Shown here: positions 1 through 8,135 of the stretch, one piece after another
Layout of the letters: each line of letters opens with the position of its first letter
Position numbering within the stretch: the first letter of the stretch is position 1
Source: Paenibacillus tuaregi
GTDB taxonomy: Bacteria > Bacillota > Bacilli > Paenibacillales > Paenibacillaceae
Length of the DNA stretch: 64,000 nucleotides
Reading direction: 5' to 3'
Assembly: GCF_900086655.1 (NCBI RefSeq)
Contig: NZ_LT575476.1
Span: 1,639,214 to 1,703,213 of the forward strand
Notes under the pieces: model-generated
Databases searched by the model: none
Told to the model about the DNA's origin: nothing
Seen by the model: only the letters and a program-made list of their open reading frames with translations
Position numbers and translations under genes: made by a program

Positions 1-2
1 TC

Positions 3-1391
3 AGTGTAATTGTTAATGCCCCTGTCTTTGTGGCCATTGAGGCGGAGACCGCGGCAGAGAACTCAGACCGTGCCTATGTATCTGGAACCGCGAACGGTCA
101 TGTATGGTCGCTGGTTGACGGTGAGACTACGAAAGCCATGCAGTTCCTGCCGGACGACGGTACTAATGTTACCCCAAATACCGATCCGGCCAGCCTTGCC
201 GCCGGCTCCAGTCTGAATTACAAAATCAACGTTAAGACATCAGGAGCTTATAACGTTTGGGTCCTGGCCAAGAGCCATAGCTTCCAAACGGACTCCTTGC
301 ACCTGGGATTGGATAAACAGTATCAATTCACATCCAACGGGATTGAAGGCGTGAGCGGCGGCCAGTTCAGATGGGTCAATCTCAGCAACGGCGCGCCGGC
401 AGTGCCTGGGGGATCACCGCTCAACATTACAGCGGGCGAGCATGAGCTGAACTTCTGGGGAAGAGAATCCGGGCTGATCATCGACCGGATCTATCTAACC
501 ACCAGCAGCTCCACGGCAGATCCCGTCTGGCCATCCACTGAACCTGAACCTAAAGGACCCGCAGCGGTGCTTTCCGCAGACAGCAGTGTGAAGCCTGGAA
601 GCAGCTTTACGGTGGATGTCAGCTTGAACAACCTGGAACAAAGTGTGTACGCCCAGGATATTACCTTGTCTTATGATTCCAAGGTATTTGACTATGTGAG
701 CGCGGCAGGTTCAGACAGCAATATCCAGATCGTCAAGGAGGACAAAGAAGCGGCCGGGAAGGTAAGGCTGTTCACGGCGAATATTGGAGGAGTGACCGGA
801 GCCAGCACGCCGGTATTGAAGCTGACCTTCAAGGTCAAGGCCGGTGTAAGTAATGCGACCGGAACGATCGCAGTCACCGGGGCGAAGCTGGGTGTGGCTC
901 CGGAGGGAACCGTCATTCAGGCGGCGGTTGACAGCAAGAGCATTTCGGTCAGCGGTGAGGAGCAGCCGGTTGTAGACAAGACTGCATTGAACGCCGCGAT
1001 CACGAAAGCACAAAGCCTGTATGATGCAGCAGTGGTAGGCACATTGCCAGGCCAGTATCCGCAGCAAGCCAAGGATGCCTTGGGTGATGCCATAAGTGCA
1101 GCCAAAACGGTCCAAGGCAAAGGAAGTGCGACGCAGTCTGAAGTGGACAGTGCAACGGCAGCGCTGGGCACTGCAGTAGATGCCTTCAAGGCAACGGTAA
1201 TTAAGGAAGTGTCCGCAGACCTGAACAAGGATGGAAAAGTCAATGTTGGCGACCTTGCAATTGTAGCTTACCACTATGGCAAAGATTCCACTGGCGCAGA
1301 CTGGGCAGCGGCGAAGATTGCGGATATGAACAGCGATAACAAGATTGATATCACGGATCTTGCGTATGTTGCCTCCAAAATTCTCGAATAA
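3..1391 (+). CDS. Secreted CBM-like / cohesin / FIVAR / dockerin protein, C-terminal part
   Basis: The reading frame is open to the left edge, so the true start lies outside the window. The visible protein begins with a beta-sandwich of about 160 residues containing AIEAE, a G-Y-x-VWV strand and a LIIDRIYL end, which resembles CBM35 or GH115 C-terminal carbohydrate-binding modules. Then follow a cohesin-like domain (nucleotides about 555-955), a FIVAR helical module (about 970-1205, with PGQYP) and a type I dockerin (about 1213-1388). The dockerin has two full calcium loops, DLNKDGKVNVGD and DMNSDNKIDITD, with D/N/D/N-or-D/D at positions 1, 3, 5, 9 and 12. The missing N-terminus may hold a catalytic domain; this cannot be seen. 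The next two genes share the same C-terminal module, suggesting one extracellular complex. Domain names are certain for the dockerin, probable for cohesin and FIVAR, and tentative for the CBM. Confidence 0.85.
   Translation, partial: SVIVNAPVFVAIEAETAAENSDRAYVSGTANGHVWSLVDGETTKAMQFLPDDGTNVTPNTDPASLAAGSSLNYKINVKTSGAYNVWVLAKSHSFQTDSLHLGLDKQYQFTSNGIEGVSGGQFRWVNLSNGAPAVPGGSPLNITAGEHELNFWGRESGLIIDRIYLTTSSSTADPVWPSTEPEPKGPAAVLSADSSVKPGSSFTVDVSLNNLEQSVYAQDITLSYDSKVFDYVSAAGSDSNIQIVKEDKEAAGKVRLFTANIGGVTGASTPVLKLTFKVKAGVSNATGTIAVTGAKLGVAPEGTVIQAAVDSKSISVSGEEQPVVDKTALNAAITKAQSLYDAAVVGTLPGQYPQQAKDALGDAISAAKTVQGKGSATQSEVDSATAALGTAVDAFKATVIKEVSADLNKDGKVNVGDLAIVAYHYGKDSTGADWAAAKIADMNSDNKIDITDLAYVASKILE
561..1391 (+). 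repeat. Cohesin-FIVAR-dockerin DNA repeat, copy 1 of 3
   Basis: This is the first of three direct repeats of about 830 bp that each encode cohesin, FIVAR and dockerin and end at a stop codon. The copies share long identical or nearly identical runs, for example the stretch coding for VGDLAIVAYHYGK. The other copies are at 5420-6253 and 6718-7548. The boundary is placed where the three reading frames become alignable. Confidence 0.85.
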
Positions 1392-1396
1392 GTTAT

Positions 1397-1583
1397 TATA
1401 TAAGTTGAATTTAAGAATTACTTATAGGCAAGAGTGTGAAATGATTCCGGAGAAGCGGAGCGTTCGCCTTTGTGATTAGACTTCTACCTATAAAAATTCA
1501 ATTAAGAAGTCTGAGAACAACAGCGATCGTAGGAACATTTCATACGGCTGACTAGCATGTAAGTTATTAGTTCAACTTATATA
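1397..1583. repeat. Long imperfect palindrome with 13-bp terminal inverted repeats, MITE-like
   Basis: The ends are exact inverted repeats: TATATAAGTTGAA at 1397-1409 and its complement at 1571-1583. Inside, further arms pair, including GTGAAATG near 1436 with CATTTCAT near 1536, and AGACTTCT near 1478 with AGAAGTCT near 1505. The centre is near 1490. The element sits alone between two genes and carries no ORF. A core (CCTTTG, then AAATTCAA, then CAACAGCGA) recurs in the same order near 39590-39643. It could be a miniature mobile element or a repetitive extragenic palindrome. No clear target-site duplication was found. Confidence 0.6.
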
Positions 1584-1609
1584 GCAGCATGAACAACTGA
1601 ACTCTAATT

Positions 1610-1654
1610 ATGCCCTATCCCGAGATATAGCAGTCCATCATTGGGATAGGGCAT
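1610..1654 (+). terminator. Stem-loop between the first two genes
   Basis: A perfect 12-bp stem is formed by ATGCCCTATCCC (1610-1621) and GGGATAGGGCAT (1643-1654). The T-tract that follows is weak (ATTAAG), so termination may be partial. The same GCCCTATCCC-type stem recurs after the third gene at 7613. The remainder of the gap 1392-1771, apart from the palindrome and this stem, shows nothing else I can support. Confidence 0.6.
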
Positions 1655-1771
1655 ATTAAGTTGAATATTTCAGATCTCTAGCTTTCCTAAAATAGATGCA
1701 ATCCTCAATCGCTTTGTGACACAAGCTTATTCGGATTTTGCTTGATATTTTATAAAGAGGGAGAAATGTAA

Positions 1772-4700
1772 ATGAAACTGTTAAAAGGTATAACCAGAGC
1801 AATGAGGAGGACAGCACCTCATATCATATCCTTAACATTGGTTTCCACGGCTGTGTCCGGTTTTTCCGTTTTCGCAATTCCGGCATATGCAGCAGCGTTG
1901 GATGTTTCAAAGCAACTGGATTTAAAGTTTGAAAATAATATTACGGATTCCTCCAGTAATGGGATTCAAGGGAGACTAAATGGCACCGCAAAATATGTGG
2001 ACGGGAAGGTTGGTAAAGCTCTACAACTTAACGGAACGGATAATTATATTGATTTAGGGACGTCTTCGGCATTACAGCCGCAGAATCTGACTGTGTCTTT
2101 CTGGGTGAAGCCCGATGCTACGTTACAAGGCGAGCATATGATTATGTGGAACAAGCCAAATGGTAACTGGATGGGAGAAGGATGGTATTTAAGCATTCTG
2201 AGTGATACCGTTCCATTGAAGCTTTCCACAGGATCTGGCGTACAGGAATCATATGTTACCGGAGATCGGAGCAAATTCTTCCCAGTAGGGGAATGGACTC
2301 ATATCGCAGTCACCTATGACAATGCAACAAAAAATGTGGTCATTTACCGTAACGGTTTCGCTCAAAAGGTTTCCTATAATAAACAAGGCGGAAGCATTGC
2401 GGGAAATAGTACGGATCATAAGTATTTAGGTTTTAACTCACCCTTATATGGCGGGGCCTATTCTAAGCTGAACCTGGATGAATTCAAGATTTACAGTGTT
2501 GCTGCGACAGATGAAGCTGTCCGGGATGTCTATAAATCGGAAGGTGGTGTAATTGACGAGAAGGTCATTGCACAGCAAGACAAAGATGCAATCGTTCTGC
2601 CTGAGACAACGAGAGGAAATCTGACTTTCCCGACACGAGGTATAAATGGAAGCACAATCTCATGGAGTACTTCAAATCCAAATGTTATTTCAAACACAGG
2701 AGTGGTTACAGATCCAGGGGCCGATACTCCGGTTACAGTACGAGCCTCTATCACTTACGGCTCAGTAACTTTAACCAAAGAATTTTCTGTGGTTGTAAAA
2801 ACGAATAAATACTCAGGTGATTTTTCAAAAATCAAAAATTTTGACTTGGAGCAGGTAGAGGTTACAGACCCTTATTATGTTAATGCTCTCAATAAAGATG
2901 TTGATTATTTATTAAAACTTGATCCGGATCGTCTATTGTCCGGGTTCAGAACGGTAGCTGGTCTCCCTAAGAAGGCTGAGCTTTACAACGGCTGGGAAGG
3001 CAACTGGAGCTACCTTAGAGGGCATACATTGGGGCATTACATGACAGCGCTATCACAGGCATACAAACAAACAAAAGGTAATCAAACGCTGAACACCCAA
3101 ATAAAAAGCAAAATAGATTACATCATCAGTGAATTAAAAGCATGCCAGAATGCAAGCAAAAATGATTATATCTTTGCAACACCGGAAACTCATTTTGATG
3201 TGATTGAAGGAAAGATCGAAGGTCAAAGCTGGGTACCCTGGTATACCATGCACAAAATTGTGGCAGGGCTTGTGGATATTTATAAATACGAAGGAAATGG
3301 AGACGCCTTGCAGATTGCGAGTAAGCTCGGAGATTGGACATACAACAGAACTCAAACATGGGATGATGCCACGCATACAAGAGTACTGAATGTAGAATAT
3401 GGCGGTATAAATGACGCCTTGTATGAACTGTATAAATACACCAACAATGCGAATCATTTAACGGCAGCCCATATGTTTGATGAAGATTCCCTGTTTACTC
3501 CCATCGTTAAGGGTCAAGACATACTGGCAAATAAGCATGCAAACACACAAATTCCAAAATTTATTGGCGCTTTGAACCGGTATCGGACCTTAGGTGAAGC
3601 AGAGTCGTTCTATCTTAAAGCAGCGGAGAAATTCTGGGAGATGGTGGTCAACGACCATACCTATATTACAGGTGGGAACAGCGAGAATGAGCAATTTAGA
3701 GAACCAGGGCAATTGGATAATTACAGGAACAACATAAACGATGAAACGTGTAATTCCTACAACATGTTAAAGCTCACCAGAGAGTTGTTCAGACTTACCG
3801 GAGATATTAAATACGCAAATTACTATGAGAAAACATTGCAAAATGAGATCTTGGCCTCTATTAATCCGGAAACCGGTATGAGTACGTATTTTAAGCCGAT
3901 GGGTACAGGGTATTTTAAAGTATTCTCCACATTCTTCGATAGTTTCTGGTGTGATACTGGAAGTGGTATGGAGAGCTTTAGTAAGCTCGATGACAGTATC
4001 TATTTCCACACCGATCAAGATCTCTATGTCAACATGTACTTGAGCTCAAACGTGAACTGGACCGAAGAGGGCCTTCAATTAACACAGCAGACTGATATCC
4101 CTGAAAGCGATAAAGCCAAGTTTACCATTAACGCGGCACCTTCCGAGGCCGTTAATATTAAATTCAGATCACCGGAGTGGGTTGCACAGGGCCAAAAAGT
4201 AGCTGTGGCGATCAACGGGGAATCCTTGAATGTAAGGGAAGCTAACGGATATATAGACATAAATCGAGTGTGGAAGACTGGCGATGTTGTTGAATTGACG
4301 CTCCCCTTGGAAGTACAGGTAACAACCCTTCAAGATAATCCTGAAGCGGCAGCATTTAGTTATGGCCCACTTGTTCTAAGCGCAGGCCTTGGAACAGAGC
4401 AAATGGTCGCGATTCCGCATCTTGCTTCACAGAAAGCAAACTTGCCTTCGGGCATTACCTATAAGGATTATATCCTTATAAAAGATGGGAATGTGAAGGA
4501 CTGGATCAATAATGTCAAAAACAATTTGGTTAAGACGGAAGGAAAGCTCGAATTCACGCTGCGGAAAACGGATGAGGATCATCATTTGAAGTTTACGCCA
4601 TATTACTCCTTGTACAAGGAAAGATACGGGATTTACTTCTATTTATCCGCACTGGATTCTCCGAATTTCCAGAAAAATATTCTAGGTAGAAAGACTGCGG

Positions 4701-6253
4701 CTAAAAAGGCGATTGCCAAGATCGACGAAGTGCAAATCACGAATGACCAGCACGAATTGGCTCATAACCTCCAAGGAAATACGGGAGGAGGCTCCTATGG
4801 CGGGGAACAGTATCGTCAAGCTTGGAGTGGGTCAGCGGGAGGCGCTTGGCTAAGTTATGACATGGCTGTTAATCCTTCCGTTACTAACTTTATTTCCACT
4901 AGATACTATAGCGGTGATAAAGGAAGAGCTTTTAACGTATATGTTGACGGTAACCTAATTAAGGAAGAAACGATAGCAGCTAAAACCCCTGATCAATTTT
5001 ATGATGTAAGGTATGAAATTCCGGCAAAATTGATAGAGGGAAAATCAAAAGTAACTGTAAAATTCGCCAATAGGGGCGCGGGTTACGTTGGCAGACTTTT
5101 CGGAACGGTTTCCATTTTGAAAGACTATAATAATGACCCGAATCTTAAGAGTGTTACTGTAGGCGGGGCGTCCGCAACACTAAAGGATAATAAGTATTCA
5201 ATTTCTCTTCCTCAAGATTCTACGGAAGCTTTAGTTAAATTCACTCCTGAGAACGCGAATGCTCTCGTATATGTTGATAACATCTTAATTGATGATTCAG
5301 TAGAAAGAAAAGTAACTTTACAATCTGACACGACTACTTTGAACGTTAGAGTGGTAGCCGAAGATGGAGTAACTGAGAAAGCATATACCGTAAGTATCAA
5401 CAAGCAAGCACAAGGAGCCGCAGCTGCGCTATCAGCAGACAGCCGTGTCAAGCCAGGAAGCAGCTTTAACGTGGCAGTTAGCCTGAACAATCTGGAACAA
5501 CGTGTGTATGCTCAGGATCTTACCTTGTCTTATGATTCAAAATTATTTGAATATGTGAGTGCGGCAGGTGCGAACAAGGACATTCAGGTTGTGACCGAGG
5601 ACAAAGCGGCTGCCGGAAAAGTTAGACTGATCGGCGCCAATATCGGAGGAGTATCCGGAGCCAGTACGCCGGTTCTAAATCTAACCTTCAAGGCTAAGGC
5701 CGATGTACGGAATATGACTGGAACGATTGCGGTTACCGAGGCGAAGCTGGGCGTGGCTCCGGAGGGGACCCTCATTCAGGCGGCGGTTGGCAGTAAGAGC
5801 ATAGCGGTAGGCGATGGTGATGAGCAGCCAGTTGTAGACAAGACAGCGCTGAAGGCTGCGATTACGAATGCACAGAGTCTGTATGATGCAGCTGTCGTGG
5901 GCACATTGCCGGGTCAGTATCCGAAGGAAGCCAAGGATGCCCTTGGAGCGGCTATCAAAGCGGCAAGAGCGGTCCAAGACAATCAAACCGCGGCGCAGTC
6001 TGAGGTGGATAGGGCCGCAGCAGCATTGGGTAATGCGGTAGATACCTTCAAGTCAGCGGTGATTAAGGCCGGGTCTGCGGATCTGAACAAGGATGGTCGC
6101 ATCAATGTTGGCGACCTTGCAATTGTAGCTTACCACTACGGCAAGGATTCCACTGGCGCAGATTGGAAGACAGCGAAGATTGCGGATATGAACGGCGATA
6201 ACAAGATTGATATCACGGATCTCGCGTATATTGCATCTCAAATTACTGACTAA
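1772..6253 (+). CDS. Secreted GH127-type beta-L-arabinofuranosidase with LamG, cohesin, FIVAR and dockerin
   Basis: The 1493-residue protein starts at an ATG after GAGGGAG and has a signal peptide ending near AYA (residue 40). Order of parts: LamG/concanavalin-like lectin (about 43-230), an Ig-like segment (258-345), a GH127/GH146-type (alpha/alpha)6 catalytic domain (about 350-990), a beta domain resembling DUF6805 (about 1000-1110), a cadherin-like sandwich (1115-1210), then cohesin (1214-1350), FIVAR (1354-1430) and dockerin (1434-1493). Family landmarks are GHYMTALS, a candidate acid/base Glu in GGNSENEQF near 640, ETC (Glu658, Cys660), and WCDTGSGME (Cys727). Characterised GH127 enzymes use a Cys-Cys pair at the last site; here the second is Asp728. 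The likely role is release of L-arabinofuranose from plant arabinan or glycoprotein outside the cell, docked into a complex. The catalytic family is confident; the exact substrate is not. Confidence 0.9.
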   Translation: MKLLKGITRAMRRTAPHIISLTLVSTAVSGFSVFAIPAYAAALDVSKQLDLKFENNITDSSSNGIQGRLNGTAKYVDGKVGKALQLNGTDNYIDLGTSSALQPQNLTVSFWVKPDATLQGEHMIMWNKPNGNWMGEGWYLSILSDTVPLKLSTGSGVQESYVTGDRSKFFPVGEWTHIAVTYDNATKNVVIYRNGFAQKVSYNKQGGSIAGNSTDHKYLGFNSPLYGGAYSKLNLDEFKIYSVAATDEAVRDVYKSEGGVIDEKVIAQQDKDAIVLPETTRGNLTFPTRGINGSTISWSTSNPNVISNTGVVTDPGADTPVTVRASITYGSVTLTKEFSVVVKTNKYSGDFSKIKNFDLEQVEVTDPYYVNALNKDVDYLLKLDPDRLLSGFRTVAGLPKKAELYNGWEGNWSYLRGHTLGHYMTALSQAYKQTKGNQTLNTQIKSKIDYIISELKACQNASKNDYIFATPETHFDVIEGKIEGQSWVPWYTMHKIVAGLVDIYKYEGNGDALQIASKLGDWTYNRTQTWDDATHTRVLNVEYGGINDALYELYKYTNNANHLTAAHMFDEDSLFTPIVKGQDILANKHANTQIPKFIGALNRYRTLGEAESFYLKAAEKFWEMVVNDHTYITGGNSENEQFREPGQLDNYRNNINDETCNSYNMLKLTRELFRLTGDIKYANYYEKTLQNEILASINPETGMSTYFKPMGTGYFKVFSTFFDSFWCDTGSGMESFSKLDDSIYFHTDQDLYVNMYLSSNVNWTEEGLQLTQQTDIPESDKAKFTINAAPSEAVNIKFRSPEWVAQGQKVAVAINGESLNVREANGYIDINRVWKTGDVVELTLPLEVQVTTLQDNPEAAAFSYGPLVLSAGLGTEQMVAIPHLASQKANLPSGITYKDYILIKDGNVKDWINNVKNNLVKTEGKLEFTLRKTDEDHHLKFTPYYSLYKERYGIYFYLSALDSPNFQKNILGRKTAAKKAIAKIDEVQITNDQHELAHNLQGNTGGGSYGGEQYRQAWSGSAGGAWLSYDMAVNPSVTNFISTRYYSGDKGRAFNVYVDGNLIKEETIAAKTPDQFYDVRYEIPAKLIEGKSKVTVKFANRGAGYVGRLFGTVSILKDYNNDPNLKSVTVGGASATLKDNKYSISLPQDSTEALVKFTPENANALVYVDNILIDDSVERKVTLQSDTTTLNVRVVAEDGVTEKAYTVSINKQAQGAAAALSADSRVKPGSSFNVAVSLNNLEQRVYAQDLTLSYDSKLFEYVSAAGANKDIQVVTEDKAAAGKVRLIGANIGGVSGASTPVLNLTFKAKADVRNMTGTIAVTEAKLGVAPEGTLIQAAVGSKSIAVGDGDEQPVVDKTALKAAITNAQSLYDAAVVGTLPGQYPKEAKDALGAAIKAARAVQDNQTAAQSEVDRAAAALGNAVDTFKSAVIKAGSADLNKDGRINVGDLAIVAYHYGKDSTGADWKTAKIADMNGDNKIDITDLAYIASQITD
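5420..6253 (+). repeat. Cohesin-FIVAR-dockerin DNA repeat, copy 2 of 3
   Basis: Second copy of the repeat described at 561-1391. It is in frame with the GH127 enzyme and forms its last 278 codons. Dockerin loops are DLNKDGRINVGD and DMNGDNKIDITD. Confidence 0.85.
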
Positions 6254-6269
6254 ACCTATCAAATGTGAA

Positions 6270-6305
6270 GCTGTGGACGGGGATTCTTCATCCACCGTCC
6301 ACAGC
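6270..6305 (+). other. Intercistronic stem-loop
   Basis: GCTGTGGACGG (6270-6280) pairs perfectly with CCGTCCACAGC (6295-6305). It lies between the GH127 gene and the next start and lacks a T-tract, so it is more likely an mRNA-stabilising hairpin or partial attenuator than a full terminator. This suggests that the two genes can be co-transcribed. Confidence 0.5.
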
Positions 6306-6351
6306 CCCTACCAAATGTATTGATAAATTTCTATGGGGAGGGGATTTGTTC

Positions 6352-7548
6352 ATGAAAAAAGTCTTAAGTTTCTTAATTTTGATCTTTACTTTATCGACTA
6401 TATTTTCATCTGTATCCTTCGCAGACGACGATCCAATAGAGGTGACAGGGGTAACCCTTTCGCTCAGCCTTGAGGAAGGTTCAACCGCAATACTGACCGC
6501 AGCAATCACCCCCGCACATGCAGCTAACAAGGAAGTAACCTTCTCATCAAGCAATACAAGTGTGGCCACGGTCACTGGCGCAACTTATGATTCTGTATCT
6601 GGTACAACAAGTGTGACCGTGAATGCGATAGCAGCAGGCAAAACAGTTATTACCGCGACATCGGCAGATGGCGGCAAGACAGCGGTAACTCATGTGACAG
6701 TTGTGTCCAAGGCAGCTGCAATTGTGCTTTCAGCAGATAGCCGTGTGAAGCCTGGGAGCAGCTTTAACGTGGCAGTTGGCCTGAACAAGCTGTCACAAAG
6801 TGTGTATGCCCAGGACATCACCCTGACCTATGATTCGAACCTATTTGAATACGTGAGTGCGGCTGGTGCAAATAACAACATTCAGCTCGTAACTGAGGAC
6901 AAGGCGACTGCCGGAAAAGTTAGACTCATTACCGCCAATATTGGAGGGATAACCGGAGCCAGCGCTCAAGTACTGGATCTAACCTTCAAGGTAAAGGCGG
7001 ATGTACAAAATAGGACCGGAACGATTGCGGTTACCGAGGCCAAGCTCGGTGTGGCTCCTGAGGGAACCGTCATTCAGGCTGCACTTGACAGCAAGAGCAT
7101 AGCGGTAGGCGATCAGGAGCAGCCGGGCGTAGACAAGACAGCGTTGACAGCCGCGATTACGAATGCGCAGAACCTGTATGACGGAGCTGTCGTGGGCACA
7201 TTGCCAGGTCAATATCCGAAGGAAGCCAAGGATGCACTCGGAGCCGCCATCCAAGCGGCGGCAGCTGTAAAAGACAACCAAAGCGCGGCGCAGTCCGAAG
7301 TGGACAGTGCCACAGCAGCATTAGGCAGTGCGGTAAATACCTTCAAGGCCGCAGTAATTAAGGAGATGTCTGCAGACCTGAACAAGGATGGCAGCATCAA
7401 TGTAGGCGACCTTGCGATTGTGGCGTACCACTATGGCAAGAATTCTACTGGCGCAGAATGGGCAGCAGCAAAGATTGCAGATATGAACAGCGATAACAAG
7501 ATTGATATTACGGATCTTGCGTATATTGCATCTAAGATTCTTGAATAA
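6352..7548 (+). CDS. Small secreted Big_2 / cohesin / FIVAR / dockerin protein without catalytic domain
   Basis: The start is ATG 6352, preceded by GGGGAGGGG at 6335-6343 and followed by a typical signal peptide (MKKVLSFLILIF, cleaved near FADD). An in-frame upstream ATG at 6265 lacks these signs. The 398-residue product has a bacterial Ig-like domain of Big_2 type (about 27-118), a cohesin-like domain (122-257), FIVAR (259-336) and a dockerin (339-398) with loops DLNKDGSINVGD and DMNSDNKIDITD. No enzyme fold is visible. With one cohesin and one dockerin it could act as a link or spacer that joins the neighbouring enzymes into chains. It probably shares a transcript with the GH127 gene (98-bp gap) and is followed by a good terminator. 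The adaptor role is inference. Confidence 0.87.
   Translation: MKKVLSFLILIFTLSTIFSSVSFADDDPIEVTGVTLSLSLEEGSTAILTAAITPAHAANKEVTFSSSNTSVATVTGATYDSVSGTTSVTVNAIAAGKTVITATSADGGKTAVTHVTVVSKAAAIVLSADSRVKPGSSFNVAVGLNKLSQSVYAQDITLTYDSNLFEYVSAAGANNNIQLVTEDKATAGKVRLITANIGGITGASAQVLDLTFKVKADVQNRTGTIAVTEAKLGVAPEGTVIQAALDSKSIAVGDQEQPGVDKTALTAAITNAQNLYDGAVVGTLPGQYPKEAKDALGAAIQAAAAVKDNQSAAQSEVDSATAALGSAVNTFKAAVIKEMSADLNKDGSINVGDLAIVAYHYGKNSTGAEWAAAKIADMNSDNKIDITDLAYIASKILE
6718..7548 (+). repeat. Cohesin-FIVAR-dockerin DNA repeat, copy 3 of 3
   Basis: Third copy of the repeat described at 561-1391, forming the last 276 codons of the small linker-like protein. Confidence 0.85.
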
Positions 7549-7612
7549 GTGAGCTGTTAGTCCGTTTTGAATATACGTGCTGCTTTAGTTGGTTAAAAGT
7601 GAACATTAGTTT

Positions 7613-7645
7613 AGCCCTGTCCCGATAAGAGGGATAGGGCTTTTG
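7613..7645 (+). terminator. Rho-independent terminator after the cohesin/dockerin genes
   Basis: AGCCCTGTCCC (7613-7623) pairs with GGGATAGGGCT (7631-7641), followed by TTTTGCATTT. It closes the cohesin/dockerin gene group. Confidence 0.8.
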
Positions 7646-7827
7646 CATTTATTTGTTCATCTGTGAAATGTATAGGTAACATCCTGTGATTTTCCAATAA
7701 ATAATAAGTTATCGATTAATATAATATTAGCTGACATACACGCATTTTTTATCGATCCAATGCAGACTTTTACCATAATCGCCCTAGTAAGGCCCTGAAT
7801 TTATAGATCATCATCTGGAAAAATATG

Positions 7828-7856
7828 TTGACACGAAATCGCTTACAATTTATAGT
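7828..7856 (+). promoter_or_regulatory. Sigma-A promoter with embedded cre-like site, upstream of the mannanase
   Basis: TTGACA at 7828-7833 is followed by a 17-bp spacer and TATAGT at 7851-7856. The spacer contains ACGAAATCGCTTACAA (7833-7848), which fits the CcpA cre consensus WTGNAANCGNWNNCAW with one mismatch. CcpA binding there would block RNA polymerase, giving glucose repression. The leader to the mannanase start is about 270 nt. Confidence 0.7.
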
Positions 7857-7908
7857 GATTTGTAAGCTTAACGATAAGCTAATACATCGTCATAAAGGGA
7901 GGGAGTTC

Positions 7909-7944
7909 ATGAACAGAAGCAGGAAGTTTTATCTCTTTCAATAA
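7909..7944 (+). CDS. Possible 11-codon leader ORF
   Basis: ATG 7909 is preceded by AAAGGGAGGGAG, a very strong Shine-Dalgarno sequence, and encodes MNRSRKFYLFQ followed by TAA. It lies in the long leader of the mannanase mRNA. It could be a translated leader peptide or the ribosome binding site of a lost gene. The rest of the leader (7945-8108) shows only a weak hairpin near TTGCTGCGCCATGCGGCAA. Confidence 0.35.
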   Translation: MNRSRKFYLFQ

Positions 7945-8135
7945 TCGACACAACACACTCCACGCCAATTGCTGCGCCATGCGGCAAGCCCAATCCTCAT
8001 TTTTTACAGTCTTCTCTTGATCCCACCCTTGCTGACCAACATGTTAAGACATGATTAAATCAAGCATTCTAACACAACCAAACCTAAGACGTAACTGGAT
8101 CTGTTTCCATGACTAAATTACGGAGGTTAATGTTA

